IMG/VR virus record: IMGVR_UViG_3300025728_000008
Location: 1-64,000 of that record
Origin: a virus
DNA: 64,000 nucleotides
Strand: one strand, 5' to 3'
This document shows, piece by piece, positions 1 through 7,158 of this stretch (the stretch's first letter is position 1; each line of letters opens with the position of its first letter). The position numbers were made by a program, and so were the translations under genes. The notes under the pieces are model-generated. The model saw nothing but the letters and a program-made list of their open reading frames with translations. It made no database searches and had not been told where the DNA came from.

Positions 1-7
1 ATCGCAT
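1..7 (-). CDS. 5' tip of a truncated gene
   Basis: Only the first two codons (ATG CGA) lie in the window. The start follows an AAAGGAG ribosome site read from positions 24-18 and would be the next cistron after the 74-residue gene to its right. Nothing can be said about the product. Confidence 0.5.
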
Positions 8-22
8 TTATGCACAGCTCCT

Positions 23-247
23 TTATTGTTTCTCTACGATAACTTTATATCCATTATCTGTAACTGACAATTGTGAGAAAGAATATTTCAACAATTTATA
101 ACCTATTCCTTCAAAGGCTTTACCGTTTATATCCATTATTTTATGTATGTCTTCATTGTTGCGACCTGCTAGAGTCCATGTATCATGAATTTTACTACCT
201 TCATCAGACTCACTATAAGTTAGATTAACTATATATAAATTCAACAT
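23..247 (-). CDS. Hypothetical protein, 74 aa
   Basis: Starts at an ATG 6 bases after a strong AGGAGG-type site. The protein is mixed polar and aromatic with alternating hydrophobic residues at both ends, suggesting a small beta-rich fold; no known motif. It is the third gene from the promoter at 798-826 and sits 10 bases after its upstream neighbour. Not recognised. Confidence 0.8.
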   Translation of the reverse strand: MLNLYIVNLTYSESDEGSKIHDTWTLAGRNNEDIHKIMDINGKAFEGIGYKLLKYSFSQLSVTDNGYKVIVEKQ

Positions 248-257
248 ATCATCCCTC

Positions 258-509
258 CTATAGTCCTTGTTTTCCTACTTTTTCACATGAAGTCCAAGTC
301 ATTTGATGACAAGTATGACCTAGTAATTTGTTTGCTCTTTGTAAAGATTTCTCAAATTCCTTTGCATCCTCTTTGCTTCCAAAGAATTGTGCAGTTTCTT
401 TTATTTGATTACTAAACTCTCCATAACGTTTATACCATCGCACTACCCATGTATCCATTCCTGTTTCTAAAGTCTTATGTCCCTTTTTGAAAATATTTAT
501 GTTAAACAT
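258..509 (-). CDS. Hypothetical protein, 83 aa
   Basis: ATG preceded by AAAGGAGTG. The middle of the protein (residues 35-65) is predicted helical with many K/E residues; the N-terminal 30 residues carry W/Y clusters. Two cysteines and a histidine near the C-terminus do not form an obvious metal site. Second gene of the short operon from the promoter at 798-826. Not recognised. Confidence 0.8.
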   Translation of the reverse strand: MFNINIFKKGHKTLETGMDTWVVRWYKRYGEFSNQIKETAQFFGSKEDAKEFEKSLQRANKLLGHTCHQMTWTSCEKVGKQGL

Positions 510-530
510 AACAACACTCCTTTTGTTTTG

Positions 531-779
531 TTATTTAAAATAATCTTGCCTATTAAACTTTACTTTCCGATGTTCTGGGTCAATCAATTCTGGTTTGATA
601 TTCTTATTTAGCCATCTTTCTGCTTCATCCTCTGTAGAGAATTTCAACACATCACCATCTTCATCTGTGAAAAATTTATCTTCATCATAATCATATTCAT
701 CAAACCATTGCATACATACAACTGTAAGCATTCCATTTAATCTTGAAGACTGGTATATTTTATAATATATATCGTTCAT
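531..779 (-). CDS. Hypothetical acidic protein, 82 aa; paralogue of the gene at 26238-26477
   Basis: First gene after the promoter at 798-826 (ATG follows AAGGAGG). Residues 38-82 contain an acidic stretch, then K-F-x-x-E-D-E-A-x-x-W-L, an N-I-K element and a C-terminal N-R-x-x-(Y)-F-(K/N). The same order of motifs occurs in the 79-residue protein at 26238-26477, so the two are duplicated copies inside one genome. Function unknown. Confidence 0.85.
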   Translation of the reverse strand: MNDIYYKIYQSSRLNGMLTVVCMQWFDEYDYDEDKFFTDEDGDVLKFSTEDEAERWLNKNIKPELIDPEHRKVKFNRQDYFK

Positions 780-797
780 ATTGTCCTCCTTAATAAT

Positions 798-826
798 AGT
801 ATACCATTATCTTTTAGTTCTGTCAA
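798..826 (-). promoter_or_regulatory. Sigma-A type promoter
   Basis: Minus-strand TTGACA at 826-821, 17 bp, TATACT at 803-798. It lies directly after the stop of the 73-residue gene and drives the genes at 779-23. Confidence 0.85.
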
Positions 827-829
827 CAA

Positions 830-1051
830 TTATTTAATTGGTTTTAATTCAGTAACTCTGTCTATATTAACTACTAATTCAACTTCTGCCCCATTGTCTC
901 CTACTGTTTGGCGAAACTCATATAGGATATTAGCTCCCAAACTGACAAATGAAACTTTTGTTACAGGTACATCATTCAACATTTTCCAATTCAACTTCAA
1001 TTCTTTAACTCTAGCATTATTATCCTTAAAAACAGCTATGAAATCCAACAT
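830..1051 (-). CDS. Hypothetical protein, 73 aa
   Basis: ATG follows GGGGATTGATAAT, the start context common in this window. Predicted beta-rich with alternating V/L residues throughout. No recognised domain. Last gene of the cistron series to its right; a new promoter begins within 4 bases of its stop codon. Confidence 0.8.
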   Translation of the reverse strand: MLDFIAVFKDNNARVKELKLNWKMLNDVPVTKVSFVSLGANILYEFRQTVGDNGAEVELVVNIDRVTELKPIK

Positions 1052-1071
1052 ATTATCAATCCCCTTTTATT

Positions 1072-1230
1072 TTAATAAAAATCTCTACTACTCATACCAA
1101 ATGTTTTTAGACCACAAGATTGATTGCAAAATCCATATCTCATAGCATATCTATCTCTTGCATCCATTTGCTTGCCACAACCCGTACAAACTTCATATAC
1201 CTTAGTAAATCTCCAACGTTGTTTCTTCAT
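1072..1230 (-). CDS. Small zinc-finger-like protein, 52 aa
   Basis: ATG overlaps the upstream stop codon (ATGA) and follows GAGG. Residues 15-18 form C-T-G-C and residues 35-39 form C-x3-C, a spacing able to hold one zinc ion. Highly basic (many R and K). Probably a small nucleic-acid or protein binding zinc protein; the family is not recognised. Confidence 0.75.
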   Translation of the reverse strand: MKKQRWRFTKVYEVCTGCGKQMDARDRYAMRYGFCNQSCGLKTFGMSSRDFY

Positions 1231-1433
1231 TGTACTACCTCGTAGCTTTCATCTAATACCCATTCCTCTTCTAATTCATACCAGACATCTCCATTATCTC
1301 TATTTACTTCAATGAAATATGTATATTGCCCTTCAAAATCGGCTTTTGGAGATACATACATTATTGTAAAACTAAAACTATCTCCACGAGTGTCTGTGAG
1401 TTTTTGACCAACTTCATATTTAGGTTGTTTCAT
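1227..1433 (-). CDS. Hypothetical protein, 68 aa
   Basis: ATG after GAGAGGATACT. Starts with K-Y-E-V-G-Q-K followed by alternating hydrophobic residues and an acidic C-terminus; looks like a small all-beta (SH3-like) fold, which is inference only. Its stop overlaps the start of the zinc-finger-like gene, implying translational coupling. Confidence 0.8.
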   Translation of the reverse strand: MKQPKYEVGQKLTDTRGDSFSFTIMYVSPKADFEGQYTYFIEVNRDNGDVWYELEEEWVLDESYEVVQ

Positions 1434-1448
1434 AGTATCCTCTCCTTG

Positions 1449-1466
1449 TTAAAATTATCCTTTTAT
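1449..1466 (-). repeat. Intercistronic mini-hairpin (linker repeat)
   Basis: TTAAAA-N6-TTTTAT. Upstream stop codon overlaps one arm; ribosome site of the next gene follows. Confidence 0.55.
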
Positions 1467-1675
1467 TAACTTCTTGGTTCTGCCACACCTTCCATACCTT
1501 TAGGGAATCTGTAATGTGAAACTTTATCTGGCATTATGTAAGTAGTATAGTCTATATGTGCATTTTCCTGCACGATAAAAACATCATCTCTACACATCAT
1601 ATCTAATATTTCTCCAACATTTTTTGCCCAACACTTCAATACTGTCCCATTCACTAATACAATTTCATAAATCAT
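1466..1675 (-). CDS. Hypothetical protein, 69 aa
   Basis: ATG after AAAGGAGGATTTTAT. Sequence begins with a short beta-like stretch (I-Y-E-I-V-L-V-N-G) and has two cysteines separated by a helix. No recognised family. Flanked on both sides by copies of the intercistronic mini-hairpin. Confidence 0.8.
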   Translation of the reverse strand: MIYEIVLVNGTVLKCWAKNVGEILDMMCRDDVFIVQENAHIDYTTYIMPDKVSHYRFPKGMEGVAEPRS

Positions 1676-1690
1676 ATAAAATCCTCCTTT

Positions 1691-1708
1691 ATAAAATGTA
1701 GTTTTTAT
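1691..1708 (-). repeat. Intercistronic mini-hairpin (linker repeat)
   Basis: ATAAAA-N6-TTTTAT containing the TAA stop of the upstream gene; AAGGAGG of the next gene follows. Confidence 0.6.
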
Positions 1709-1863
1709 TCACTAAATTCTTTTACAAATACATCATAAAATTCTTTACTAACTTCTTGTTTGCTTGTGCTACCCCAATCATCTAATGCTAAATAATATTT
1801 CCCATCAGACTCATAAACATGTACAGTTCCATAATAATTAGACACTAATGTATAAACACTCAT
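1705..1863 (-). CDS. Hypothetical protein, 52 aa
   Basis: The start is the ATG preceded by GAGGGAGATTGATAAT; a longer reading frame upstream has no ribosome site and overlaps the preceding gene. The protein has an N-terminal beta-like half with Y-Y-G-T-V-H-V-Y and an amphipathic C-terminal helix. Not recognised. Confidence 0.75.
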   Translation of the reverse strand: MSVYTLVSNYYGTVHVYESDGKYYLALDDWGSTSKQEVSKEFYDVFVKEFSE

Positions 1864-1867
1864 ATTA

Positions 1868-2086
1868 TCAATCTCCCTCTTCTTCTTCAATAAATTCAAA
1901 TGAATCATCGTCAAGGTCTATAATCACATTACCAGATTCAGAAGCTACTTCTACAATTCTATCTGCTCTCCAAACCTCTATAACCTCATAATATTCATCT
2001 TTAATCCAACGAAATGTATCATCTTCAAATATATCCTGCAATGCTTTTACATGTGTATAGACTGCATATTCATCACGTAACTCCAT
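1868..2086 (-). CDS. Hypothetical acidic protein, 72 aa
   Basis: ATG after AAAGGGTGATACA. Residues 12-50 alternate hydrophobic and charged positions (beta-like) and the last 20 residues are almost all D/E. Unknown function; the acidic tail is typical of small phage proteins that bind host factors, but that is only analogy. Confidence 0.8.
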   Translation of the reverse strand: MELRDEYAVYTHVKALQDIFEDDTFRWIKDEYYEVIEVWRADRIVEVASESGNVIIDLDDDSFEFIEEEEGD

Positions 2087-2099
2087 TGTATCACCCTTT

Positions 2100-2116
2100 A
2101 TAAAATGTAGTTTTAT
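2100..2116 (-). repeat. Intercistronic mini-hairpin (linker repeat)
   Basis: ATAAAA-N5-TTTTAT with the upstream TAA stop inside one arm. Confidence 0.6.
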
Positions 2117-2337
2117 CCCCTTGCTAACTGTTCAATAAACTCCTGTATGCTAACCCCTTCTGATTCATCAAACCAATCCCCCACCACAATTCTCAAATCT
2201 AGAGAGCATTCTACACTCCAGTTCGCTCCCTCTCCCCAATATAAACTTAGAATTTCATTGATTAGTTTATCTTTATCAACTATTACATCTCTATATGGTA
2301 CATATTTGACTCCATCAATATAAACTTCTTTTGCCAT
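2113..2337 (-). CDS. Hypothetical protein, 74 aa
   Basis: The chosen ATG has GGAGGTCGATAAT directly upstream; an ATG five codons earlier overlaps that ribosome site. Begins A-K-E-V-Y-I-D-G-V-K-Y-V-P-Y, resembling short phage proteins that open with a beta hairpin, followed by a predicted helix around residues 20-40. Not recognised. Confidence 0.8.
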   Translation of the reverse strand: MAKEVYIDGVKYVPYRDVIVDKDKLINEILSLYWGEGANWSVECSLDLRIVVGDWFDESEGVSIQEFIEQLARG

Positions 2338-2351
2338 ATTATCGACCTCCA

Positions 2352-2753
2352 TTATTTACCATTGCTTGTTTGTAAGTCAATATCTGGCACAATTGCTTCT
2401 GGTCTGAATAACACTTTGTAATGGTATGCACTCTCATATTTTGCATCAGTTTGCTCAATAAAGTAAGTCACATTATCACTCAAACCAAGATAATGCTTCT
2501 TATATTGTCCTTCACCAACTTTGCAAGTTACAGAAATCTTCTTGCTGTCACCTGCATCAAGCGCACATAACCCCTCAATTGACAGTAAATACTTATCAGT
2601 AATACCATTAACGAATACTACTCTACGTTGTACTTCAAATGAATCTGCTGATTTAGATAAATTTTCTGAAACTGTATCCGCTTCTGTTCCACAACCTACT
2701 AATCCTACAATTGCCATAAGAGATAATAAACCTGCCATTAGTTTCTTTTTCAT
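2352..2753 (-). CDS. Predicted lipoprotein, 133 aa
   Basis: Basic start (M-K-K-K), hydrophobic segment, then a lipobox L-V-G-C at residues 18-21: a classic signal for lipid attachment and retention on the outer face of the membrane. The mature part (about 110 residues) is beta-rich and has no recognised domain. One of four lipoproteins in the window; membrane-exposed phage lipoproteins often mediate superinfection exclusion, but nothing here proves it. Confidence 0.85.
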   Translation of the reverse strand: MKKKLMAGLLSLMAIVGLVGCGTEADTVSENLSKSADSFEVQRRVVFVNGITDKYLLSIEGLCALDAGDSKKISVTCKVGEGQYKKHYLGLSDNVTYFIEQTDAKYESAYHYKVLFRPEAIVPDIDLQTSNGK

Positions 2754-2779
2754 ATTATCATTCTCCTTTATGTTTTATT

Positions 2780-2962
2780 TTAGTTGTAATCTGGAATATA
2801 CTTGCCACTAAACATTGACATATGAAACTCACATACATATTTATGATTTTTATTATCATAGATTAAATTAGGATTACCTTCTGCTGTAATTTCAAAATCA
2901 TACTTCTCAGATAGTTCTGTTAATTCTTTGAGAAAAGCTTCTACTTTCTCTTTTTTATCCAT
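2780..2962 (-). CDS. Hypothetical protein, 60 aa
   Basis: ATG after AAGGAGGAATGTAATTT. N-terminal third is a strongly charged helix (K-K-E-K-V-E-A-F-L), the rest polar with H-K-Y-V-C. Not recognised. Confidence 0.75.
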   Translation of the reverse strand: MDKKEKVEAFLKELTELSEKYDFEITAEGNPNLIYDNKNHKYVCEFHMSMFSGKYIPDYN

Positions 2963-2965
2963 AAA

Positions 2966-3193
2966 TTACATTCCTCCTTGAAGCATGAAAAACTCTGTTA
3001 CAGATAATTCAGAAAGTTTCACACGACTTAATGGTACTTCTGTTATACGTCTAATTCTTGAAAACCTATCTTTCATTTCATATTCTGTCTTTTCAGCTAA
3101 AGATTTTTCTATATCTTCATCATCTTTAGCTAATACAATCACACGATTCCCACTGCTTCCACCTATATCATAAAATACTTCAAATGCTTTCAT
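2966..3193 (-). CDS. Hypothetical protein, 75 aa
   Basis: ATG after GGAGTCGATAAT. Predicted beta-alpha-beta: an N-terminal strand with F-Y-D-I-G-G-S-S-G, a helix rich in D/E/K, and a C-terminal hydrophobic helix. No known motif. Confidence 0.8.
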   Translation of the reverse strand: MKAFEVFYDIGGSSGNRVIVLAKDDEDIEKSLAEKTEYEMKDRFSRIRRITEVPLSRVKLSELSVTEFFMLQGGM

Positions 3194-3194
3194 A

Positions 3195-3350
3195 TTATCG
3201 ACTCCATTTCAATTTAAGTTTATCAAACCATAAACAAAATACTCTTTTACATCCATTACCATTATCATAGTATTTGTGAATGCAGATGATAGGCTTGCAA
3301 TGTAAATCCCATTGGTCTTTACGATGAATCTTATAATCTCCTATTTGCAT
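3195..3350 (-). CDS. Small basic cysteine-containing protein, 51 aa
   Basis: ATG after AAAGGAGGAATCCG. Four cysteines (residues 18, 23, 34 and 39) mixed with histidines and many K/R/W residues could form a zinc site. First gene after the hairpin at 3371-3391. Unrecognised. Confidence 0.7.
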   Translation of the reverse strand: MQIGDYKIHRKDQWDLHCKPIICIHKYYDNGNGCKRVFCLWFDKLKLKWSR

Positions 3351-3370
3351 CGGATTCCTCCTTTAAATAA

Positions 3371-3391
3371 GTTAGGGGATAAACCCCTAAC
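3371..3391 (-). terminator. Probable transcription terminator
   Basis: Perfect 8-bp stem (GTTAGGGG/CCCCTAAC) with a short loop starting just after the stop of the 294-residue gene. The following T-rich run on the minus strand is weak, so termination may be partial. Confidence 0.6.
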
Positions 3392-3393
3392 TA

Positions 3394-4278
3394 TTATGTT
3401 CTATTTCGTAATGTCCAATTTGCATCTACAAGGAAGTTATTTAAATTATCATTGATAACATTGTTCTTGCCAAATGTCACATTATTTATTGAAGTATTAT
3501 AATTTTCTTTATTGATAATAAATTCCTTTACATCCCCTGCTTTAAATACTAACTCTTGTGTATCCCAATTAATTGAATTTAATGCATCAGTAATTGTCAT
3601 AGGCTCACTCCCAACGATTTCTTCTACTACTTCTCTGATAACCCATTTACCTTCATTGAATAAATGCGGTTTCAATTCTACTATTTGATTTGTATCAGCA
3701 TACTTTAATCCTTCAATATCGAAATAAATTTTTCTTCCTGTTAATAACTGTAAACAATACTTAGATGGTTGATTTTGACTCGATATAATCCAAGAAAGAA
3801 TACCAGAAAAATCAAATATTACATCCTCTGGTAGTGCTCCATCAGTATGTACAGGAGACTTGAAGTTTATATTATTACCCATAACATAATGTTTAACAAA
3901 CCATGCCTTGCTTTCAAATATGTCTTTGAATGTTAAGTTTTTGAAGTTTATAAGTTTTGTTCCAGTAATTCCTGTAGAAACAGTTACACTATAACTTGAC
4001 CCTCCAAAATCACCTTTAGCAGAATAAGCGTTTGAATCATTTACAGCTAAATTATATGCTTCTAAAAGTGTGTTCTGATTTTGTTTTACATCCCATAAAT
4101 ATTGCAATGTTTCATTTTTTAATTGGATTGATGTACCATCAGTATGATAAAGAAAATCATTTTGATATCCAATATCTTTCATTGTGACACTATCATTCGT
4201 AAAAAATTCCAATCCATTCTCATATTCGTTATATTGTGCTCGATTCAACAATGTTAAAAAATTCATTTTATCTGCCAT
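3394..4278 (-). CDS. Hypothetical protein, 294 aa
   Basis: The largest unknown protein of the left arm, ATG after AAGGTGGAATTTAATT. No signal peptide or membrane segment. Predicted mixed alpha/beta with many N/T/S residues in the last 100 residues. The composition resembles a structural or host-interaction protein, but no motif supports this. It is followed by a hairpin terminator. Confidence 0.85.
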   Translation of the reverse strand: MADKMNFLTLLNRAQYNEYENGLEFFTNDSVTMKDIGYQNDFLYHTDGTSIQLKNETLQYLWDVKQNQNTLLEAYNLAVNDSNAYSAKGDFGGSSYSVTVSTGITGTKLINFKNLTFKDIFESKAWFVKHYVMGNNINFKSPVHTDGALPEDVIFDFSGILSWIISSQNQPSKYCLQLLTGRKIYFDIEGLKYADTNQIVELKPHLFNEGKWVIREVVEEIVGSEPMTITDALNSINWDTQELVFKAGDVKEFIINKENYNTSINNVTFGKNNVINDNLNNFLVDANWTLRNRT

Positions 4279-4280
4279 AA

Positions 4281-4577
4281 TTAAATTCCACCTTTGTTTT
4301 TATTTATTAACTCAATCAATACATCACCATGACAAGCTCTTGGTTTGCAGAAGCAACATAATGTCTTTCCTTCTAATTCATCCAGACTGTCAAGTAAATG
4401 TTGTTGTGTCATAATCCATTCACGATATTTCTCAATTGCTTCTTCTCTTGTATCTACTTTAAATCGTGCTTTTGTATTACTCATGTGAGAGAATGGGTTG
4501 CCCCACTTAGACCCTCTTCCTATGTAGATGTCATACGGAAGTTTGTGATACTTATTTACAACAGTTGTTTCATTCAT
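4281..4577 (-). CDS. DUF4326 family protein, 98 aa
   Basis: The motif I-G-R-G-S-K-W-G-N-P-F at residues 19-29 and a cysteine-rich end (C74, C75, C77, C82-H83 followed by G-D-V-L) are the hallmarks of DUF4326, a small family common in phages and bacteria. Its biochemical role is unproven. It overlaps the end of the GIY-YIG gene and is 1.2 kb from a macrodomain gene; a shared role in ADP-ribose or nucleotide chemistry is inference. Confidence 0.85.
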   Translation of the reverse strand: MNETTVVNKYHKLPYDIYIGRGSKWGNPFSHMSNTKARFKVDTREEAIEKYREWIMTQQHLLDSLDELEGKTLCCFCKPRACHGDVLIELINKNKGGI

Positions 4578-5133
4578 CTAAGTCCTCCTTTGGAAACTTC
4601 AAATCTCTCAAGGAATGAGTTATTCTGAAATATCTTCCATACTGTTCCAGTCCAATGTAACCTTTTTTCTCTAGTGATAACAGTATTCTATGTACATTTA
4701 GTTCTGTAAGTTTTAAATCTCGTGATGCAAAATTCAGATACAACTCAGTTCTACCATAAAATGAAGAGTTCATTATGATGTAATTGTAGACCTTGTATTC
4801 CTTCTTACTTATTATATCATTATTTTTGTATTCTGTCCAGTGTTCTTCCAAAGAAAATGTAAAATTTTCATTTCTATTTTCCATAACATTATATTTAGGA
4901 TTATAATAGTTAATAAAATATAACTCATAAATCTTCATTTCTGCTTCCACATCAAATGTCATATACTCAATAGTCTCACACTCATCATAACACCTCTTAG
5001 AGAGATGACCATGTGCTGTAAAGTGTTCTTGTGTCAGTCTTCTCTCAAGGTTGTTAGTCCTGCCGATGTAAATTGTATTATCATCTTTATCTAAAAATCT
5101 ATATACATAAAATTTATTCTGCACTTTCCTCAC
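4570..5133 (-). CDS. GIY-YIG nuclease with C-terminal winged-helix-like domain, 187 aa
   Basis: N-terminal GIY-YIG module: V-Y-R-F-L (residues 10-14) and I-Y-I-G-R-T (21-26) as the two halves of the signature, arginines at 31-32, a glutamate at 70 in a helix followed by N-P-K-Y-N (78-82), as in this nuclease family (metal-dependent DNA cleavage). Residues 105-170 contain K-E-Y-K-V-Y-N-Y-I-I and a second helix pair ending K-K-G-Y-I-G-L, like a winged helix DNA-binding domain. It could be a free-standing homing endonuclease or a repair nuclease. Confidence 0.85.
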   Translation of the reverse strand: MRKVQNKFYVYRFLDKDDNTIYIGRTNNLERRLTQEHFTAHGHLSKRCYDECETIEYMTFDVEAEMKIYELYFINYYNPKYNVMENRNENFTFSLEEHWTEYKNNDIISKKEYKVYNYIIMNSSFYGRTELYLNFASRDLKLTELNVHRILLSLEKKGYIGLEQYGRYFRITHSLRDLKFPKEDLDE

Positions 5134-5278
5134 GTTCCTCCAAGATATGCCTTGCTAAAATCAATTCAAGAATAATACTAGTAAACTTATTTCTCGTATC
5201 TTGTGTCAAAGGCATGTTGTTATTTGTTCTAATATGTGCAAGCATCATCTGTAATTCTGTTGTTGGTATCTTCTCCAT
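5114..5278 (-). CDS. Hypothetical helical protein, 54 aa
   Basis: The start is the ATG after AGGAGGGGAAAT; the longer upstream frame has no ribosome site and covers another gene. Predicted all-helical and amphipathic, ending E-E-R-E-E-S-A-E. Its 3' end overlaps the GIY-YIG start by 20 bases. Confidence 0.75.
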   Translation of the reverse strand: MEKIPTTELQMMLAHIRTNNNMPLTQDTRNKFTSIILELILARHILEEREESAE

Positions 5279-5288
5279 ATTTCCCCTC

Positions 5289-5429
5289 CTATTTATCAAC
5301 CCAAACAAGTTTGATATCCATATCTTCACCTGCACGGGCTTTCTCATTAATTACTGTGAATATAGCTAATGAGATATAGTCGCTATGTCCTTCTGTTATA
5401 AATACATCATTCACATACAATTGAAACAT
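5289..5429 (-). CDS. Hypothetical protein, 46 aa
   Basis: Small gene between two better defined ones; ATG follows AGGAATCTAT. Predicted strand-helix-strand. No recognised family. Support comes from spacing (10 bases to the next gene) and the ribosome site. Confidence 0.65.
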   Translation of the reverse strand: MFQLYVNDVFITEGHSDYISLAIFTVINEKARAGEDMDIKLVWVDK

Positions 5430-5437
5430 ATAGATTC

Positions 5438-5788
5438 CTACTTTCTATTTGAAACCAATGTAACGCTAATAACATCTTCTCCATCAGTCACTACATCAAA
5501 TGTTGTTTCTTTTTCTTTACCTACCATTTTAGCAGTCTTTAAAATTTTATCTATATCATCATACAAATATCCATCTATATCAAATTCAGTAGCCTTCCCA
5601 TCTTTCTCAAAGAATACTTTGTTGACGGTAATTTTCCCACTTTGATATGAATCAAGTTTAGAAACTTTTGCATCTGTAATTGTAACGTTCTCATTCACAC
5701 TTTGATGACTACTATCAGTTGATTCACATCCCTGTAATAATGCCATTGTCAAAGCAAATGTCAAAGTAAATACTCCAAATTTTTTCAT
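5438..5788 (-). CDS. Predicted lipoprotein, 116 aa
   Basis: Signal peptide M-K-K-F then a hydrophobic helix and lipobox L-Q-G-C at residues 18-21. The mature part is acidic, beta-rich, and resembles small secreted OB- or PepSY-like folds only in outline. Lies 4 bases downstream of the macrodomain gene, so likely co-transcribed with it. Confidence 0.85.
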   Translation of the reverse strand: MKKFGVFTLTFALTMALLQGCESTDSSHQSVNENVTITDAKVSKLDSYQSGKITVNKVFFEKDGKATEFDIDGYLYDDIDKILKTAKMVGKEKETTFDVVTDGEDVISVTLVSNRK

Positions 5789-5792
5789 TGAA

Positions 5793-6260
5793 TCACCCCT
5801 TATACTTATATAATGTTAAGATGTCTTCATGACCTTTAAACACTAATTCAATCAGTTTTAAAACTTCATTCCAGTCAGCTCCACCTCTATCACTTCCTAG
5901 TTTTACAGGAAGGGCAACTGTAAGACCATGTTGAAGTGCAAATGCTTTCAAATTCTTTAAAGAGTTTTCTAATGCATTCATAAGTGTATATTGACCAATC
6001 TTCCCATATGTATATTGACCAAATAAGTTAGCAATGTACTTACCATTTGATTCAACAACTAATGACTTACCTAAAAGGAAGCGTACAGACTTTTCTTTCT
6101 CTGCTTCTGTTACTAATTCTTTATATACTTCATAAGCCTTAGGATGCTGTTGTTTAATCTGTAGAGCCAGACCCGACCCCATAACTCCCATACAATTTAC
6201 TTGATGTCCAATAATTTCCTCTTTTGCTTTTAAAATGTCTCCATTAATAATTTTAATCAT
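5793..6260 (-). CDS. Macrodomain protein (ADP-ribose binding/hydrolase-like), 155 aa
   Basis: Starts I-K-I-I-N-G-D-I-L, has N23 in V-N-C, and the glycine-rich G-V-M-G-S-G-L-A at 25-32 that wraps ADP-ribose in macrodomains; the C-terminal half includes S-D-R-G-G-A-D-W. Length and motifs match the Poa1p/TARG1-like single-domain group, which remove or bind ADP-ribose (ADP-ribose-1''-phosphate or ADP-ribosyl groups). In a phage it could reverse host ADP-ribosylation or process NAD breakdown products; substrate cannot be told from sequence. Confidence 0.88.
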   Translation of the reverse strand: MIKIINGDILKAKEEIIGHQVNCMGVMGSGLALQIKQQHPKAYEVYKELVTEAEKEKSVRFLLGKSLVVESNGKYIANLFGQYTYGKIGQYTLMNALENSLKNLKAFALQHGLTVALPVKLGSDRGGADWNEVLKLIELVFKGHEDILTLYKYKG

Positions 6261-6264
6261 ATTA

Positions 6265-6477
6265 TCAACCTCTCTTAATCATGATTTGTGGTGGTTCTGG
6301 TTTCTTATGTGTTGTTGGTTTTCTTTCTCCTGTTAAGCTAAATCTTGAAATATGGTCAACATGATAATATGTATCTCCTAATTTAATAAATTTACCTGTT
6401 CTAAGTAGTTGTTGTAGTTCGTCTTCGGTGATATTGATTGGTTTATATTCTCCATCAATTCTAAGATTGATTATCAT
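6265..6477 (-). CDS. Hypothetical protein, 70 aa
   Basis: Predicted small beta protein: residues 1-50 alternate hydrophobic residues (I-N-L-R-I, F-I-K-L-G, Y-Y-H-V-D-H-I), the last 20 are K/P-rich and flexible. Overlaps or abuts neighbours on both sides. No recognised domain. Confidence 0.8.
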   Translation of the reverse strand: MIINLRIDGEYKPINITEDELQQLLRTGKFIKLGDTYYHVDHISRFSLTGERKPTTHKKPEPPQIMIKRG

Positions 6478-6681
6478 TTACTCACCTTCTTTTTCTTTAA
6501 GTTTATCCATCTCCCTAAAATCACAATATTGTTCAAAGGCATTTAGTAGCATATCCTTTGCTTCATCATTCGTAACCCAACCAGTTTTATGAGCTTCTAG
6601 TATTTGCCCCATCTTTCTTCTAAGCAAAACTTCTCTCCATTTTTCGGGTGTAAGTTTACTCATGATATCTTTCAGACTCAT
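6478..6681 (-). CDS. Hypothetical helical protein, 67 aa
   Basis: ATG after GGAGGGGTTAAT. All-helical, charged; contains K-L-T-P-E-K-W-R and an N-terminal amphipathic helix. Abuts the preceding gene. Not recognised. Confidence 0.8.
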   Translation of the reverse strand: MSLKDIMSKLTPEKWREVLLRRKMGQILEAHKTGWVTNDEAKDMLLNAFEQYCDFREMDKLKEKEGE

Positions 6682-6692
6682 ATTAACCCCTC

Positions 6693-6878
6693 CTATCGTT
6701 TTCTTGTTCCAACTCCACGTATAGGCTCACTTGGTTTAGTTCGAGTTAAATAATTGACCTGTCGTACTATTTCATTAATTTTCTGCATCATTTCTGCTTG
6801 ATTAGGTAGTCGAGTAACTTGTGTACCATCTTCTCTATTTTCTACGATAATACGTTCTAATTCTTTAATAATAGCCAT
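6693..6878 (-). CDS. Hypothetical protein, 61 aa
   Basis: ATG after AAAGGAGGAATTTA. N-terminal helix, then a coiled segment (residues 25-45), then a basic R/K-rich tail. First gene after the perfect mini-hairpin at 6893-6912. Unknown. Confidence 0.8.
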   Translation of the reverse strand: MAIIKELERIIVENREDGTQVTRLPNQAEMMQKINEIVRQVNYLTRTKPSEPIRGVGTRKR

Positions 6879-6892
6879 TAAATTCCTCCTTT

Positions 6893-6912
6893 GATAAAAT
6901 CAACATTTTATC
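6893..6912 (-). repeat. Perfect mini-hairpin (linker repeat)
   Basis: GATAAAAT-N4-ATTTTATC, 8-bp perfect arms, just before the ribosome site of the 61-residue gene; a longer-armed member of the linker family. Confidence 0.65.
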
Positions 6913-6935
6913 CTGTATTTTGGGTTCAATATTTA

Positions 6936-6949
6936 CCGTCTATAGACGG
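6936..6949. repeat. CCGTC-TATA-GACGG hairpin
   Basis: Perfect 5-bp stem with TATA loop covering the stop of the 54-residue gene. The same stem recurs at 50930-50943 and, altered, at 41591-41606; possibly a weak terminator family. Confidence 0.5.
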
Positions 6950-7104
6950 GATTTAAATTTTGCCTTTTTTCGATTTTCCCACTTTTCATAACTTTCTTGG
7001 TCTACAACATGCCAAAGGTCAAAAACATTCTTTATTATCGCTATCAGCATCATAAAAACAATCAAAGTACCTGCTGTGTATAATCCAAAGTCTATTAAGC
7101 TCAT
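6940..7104 (-). CDS. Small membrane protein, 54 aa
   Basis: ATG after GGGAGGGGATGTCAA. Residues 8-28 are one hydrophobic helix (L-Y-T-A-G-T-L-I-V-F-M-M), followed by a charged basic tail ending K-F-K-S-R-L, so probably inserted with the C-terminus inside. First gene after the promoter at 7129-7157. Role unknown. Confidence 0.75.
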   Translation of the reverse strand: MSLIDFGLYTAGTLIVFMMLIAIIKNVFDLWHVVDQESYEKWENRKKAKFKSRL

Positions 7105-7128
7105 TTGACATCCCCTCCCTGTAAACCT

Positions 7129-7157
7129 ATTATATCATTATTTTTAGTGACTGTCAA
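7129..7157 (-). promoter_or_regulatory. Sigma-A type promoter
   Basis: TTGACA (7157-7152), 17 bp, TATAAT (7134-7129): a consensus promoter for the 7.1-0.8 kb gene series. Its -35 box is fused to the T-run of the terminator of the replication operon. Confidence 0.9.
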
Positions 7158-7158
7158 C

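Noticed and set aside
894-1145. Plus-strand open frame opposite small minus genes
   Set aside because: No ribosome site, antisense to two genes with strong ones. The same holds for the other plus-strand frames between 1 and 51.7 kb.
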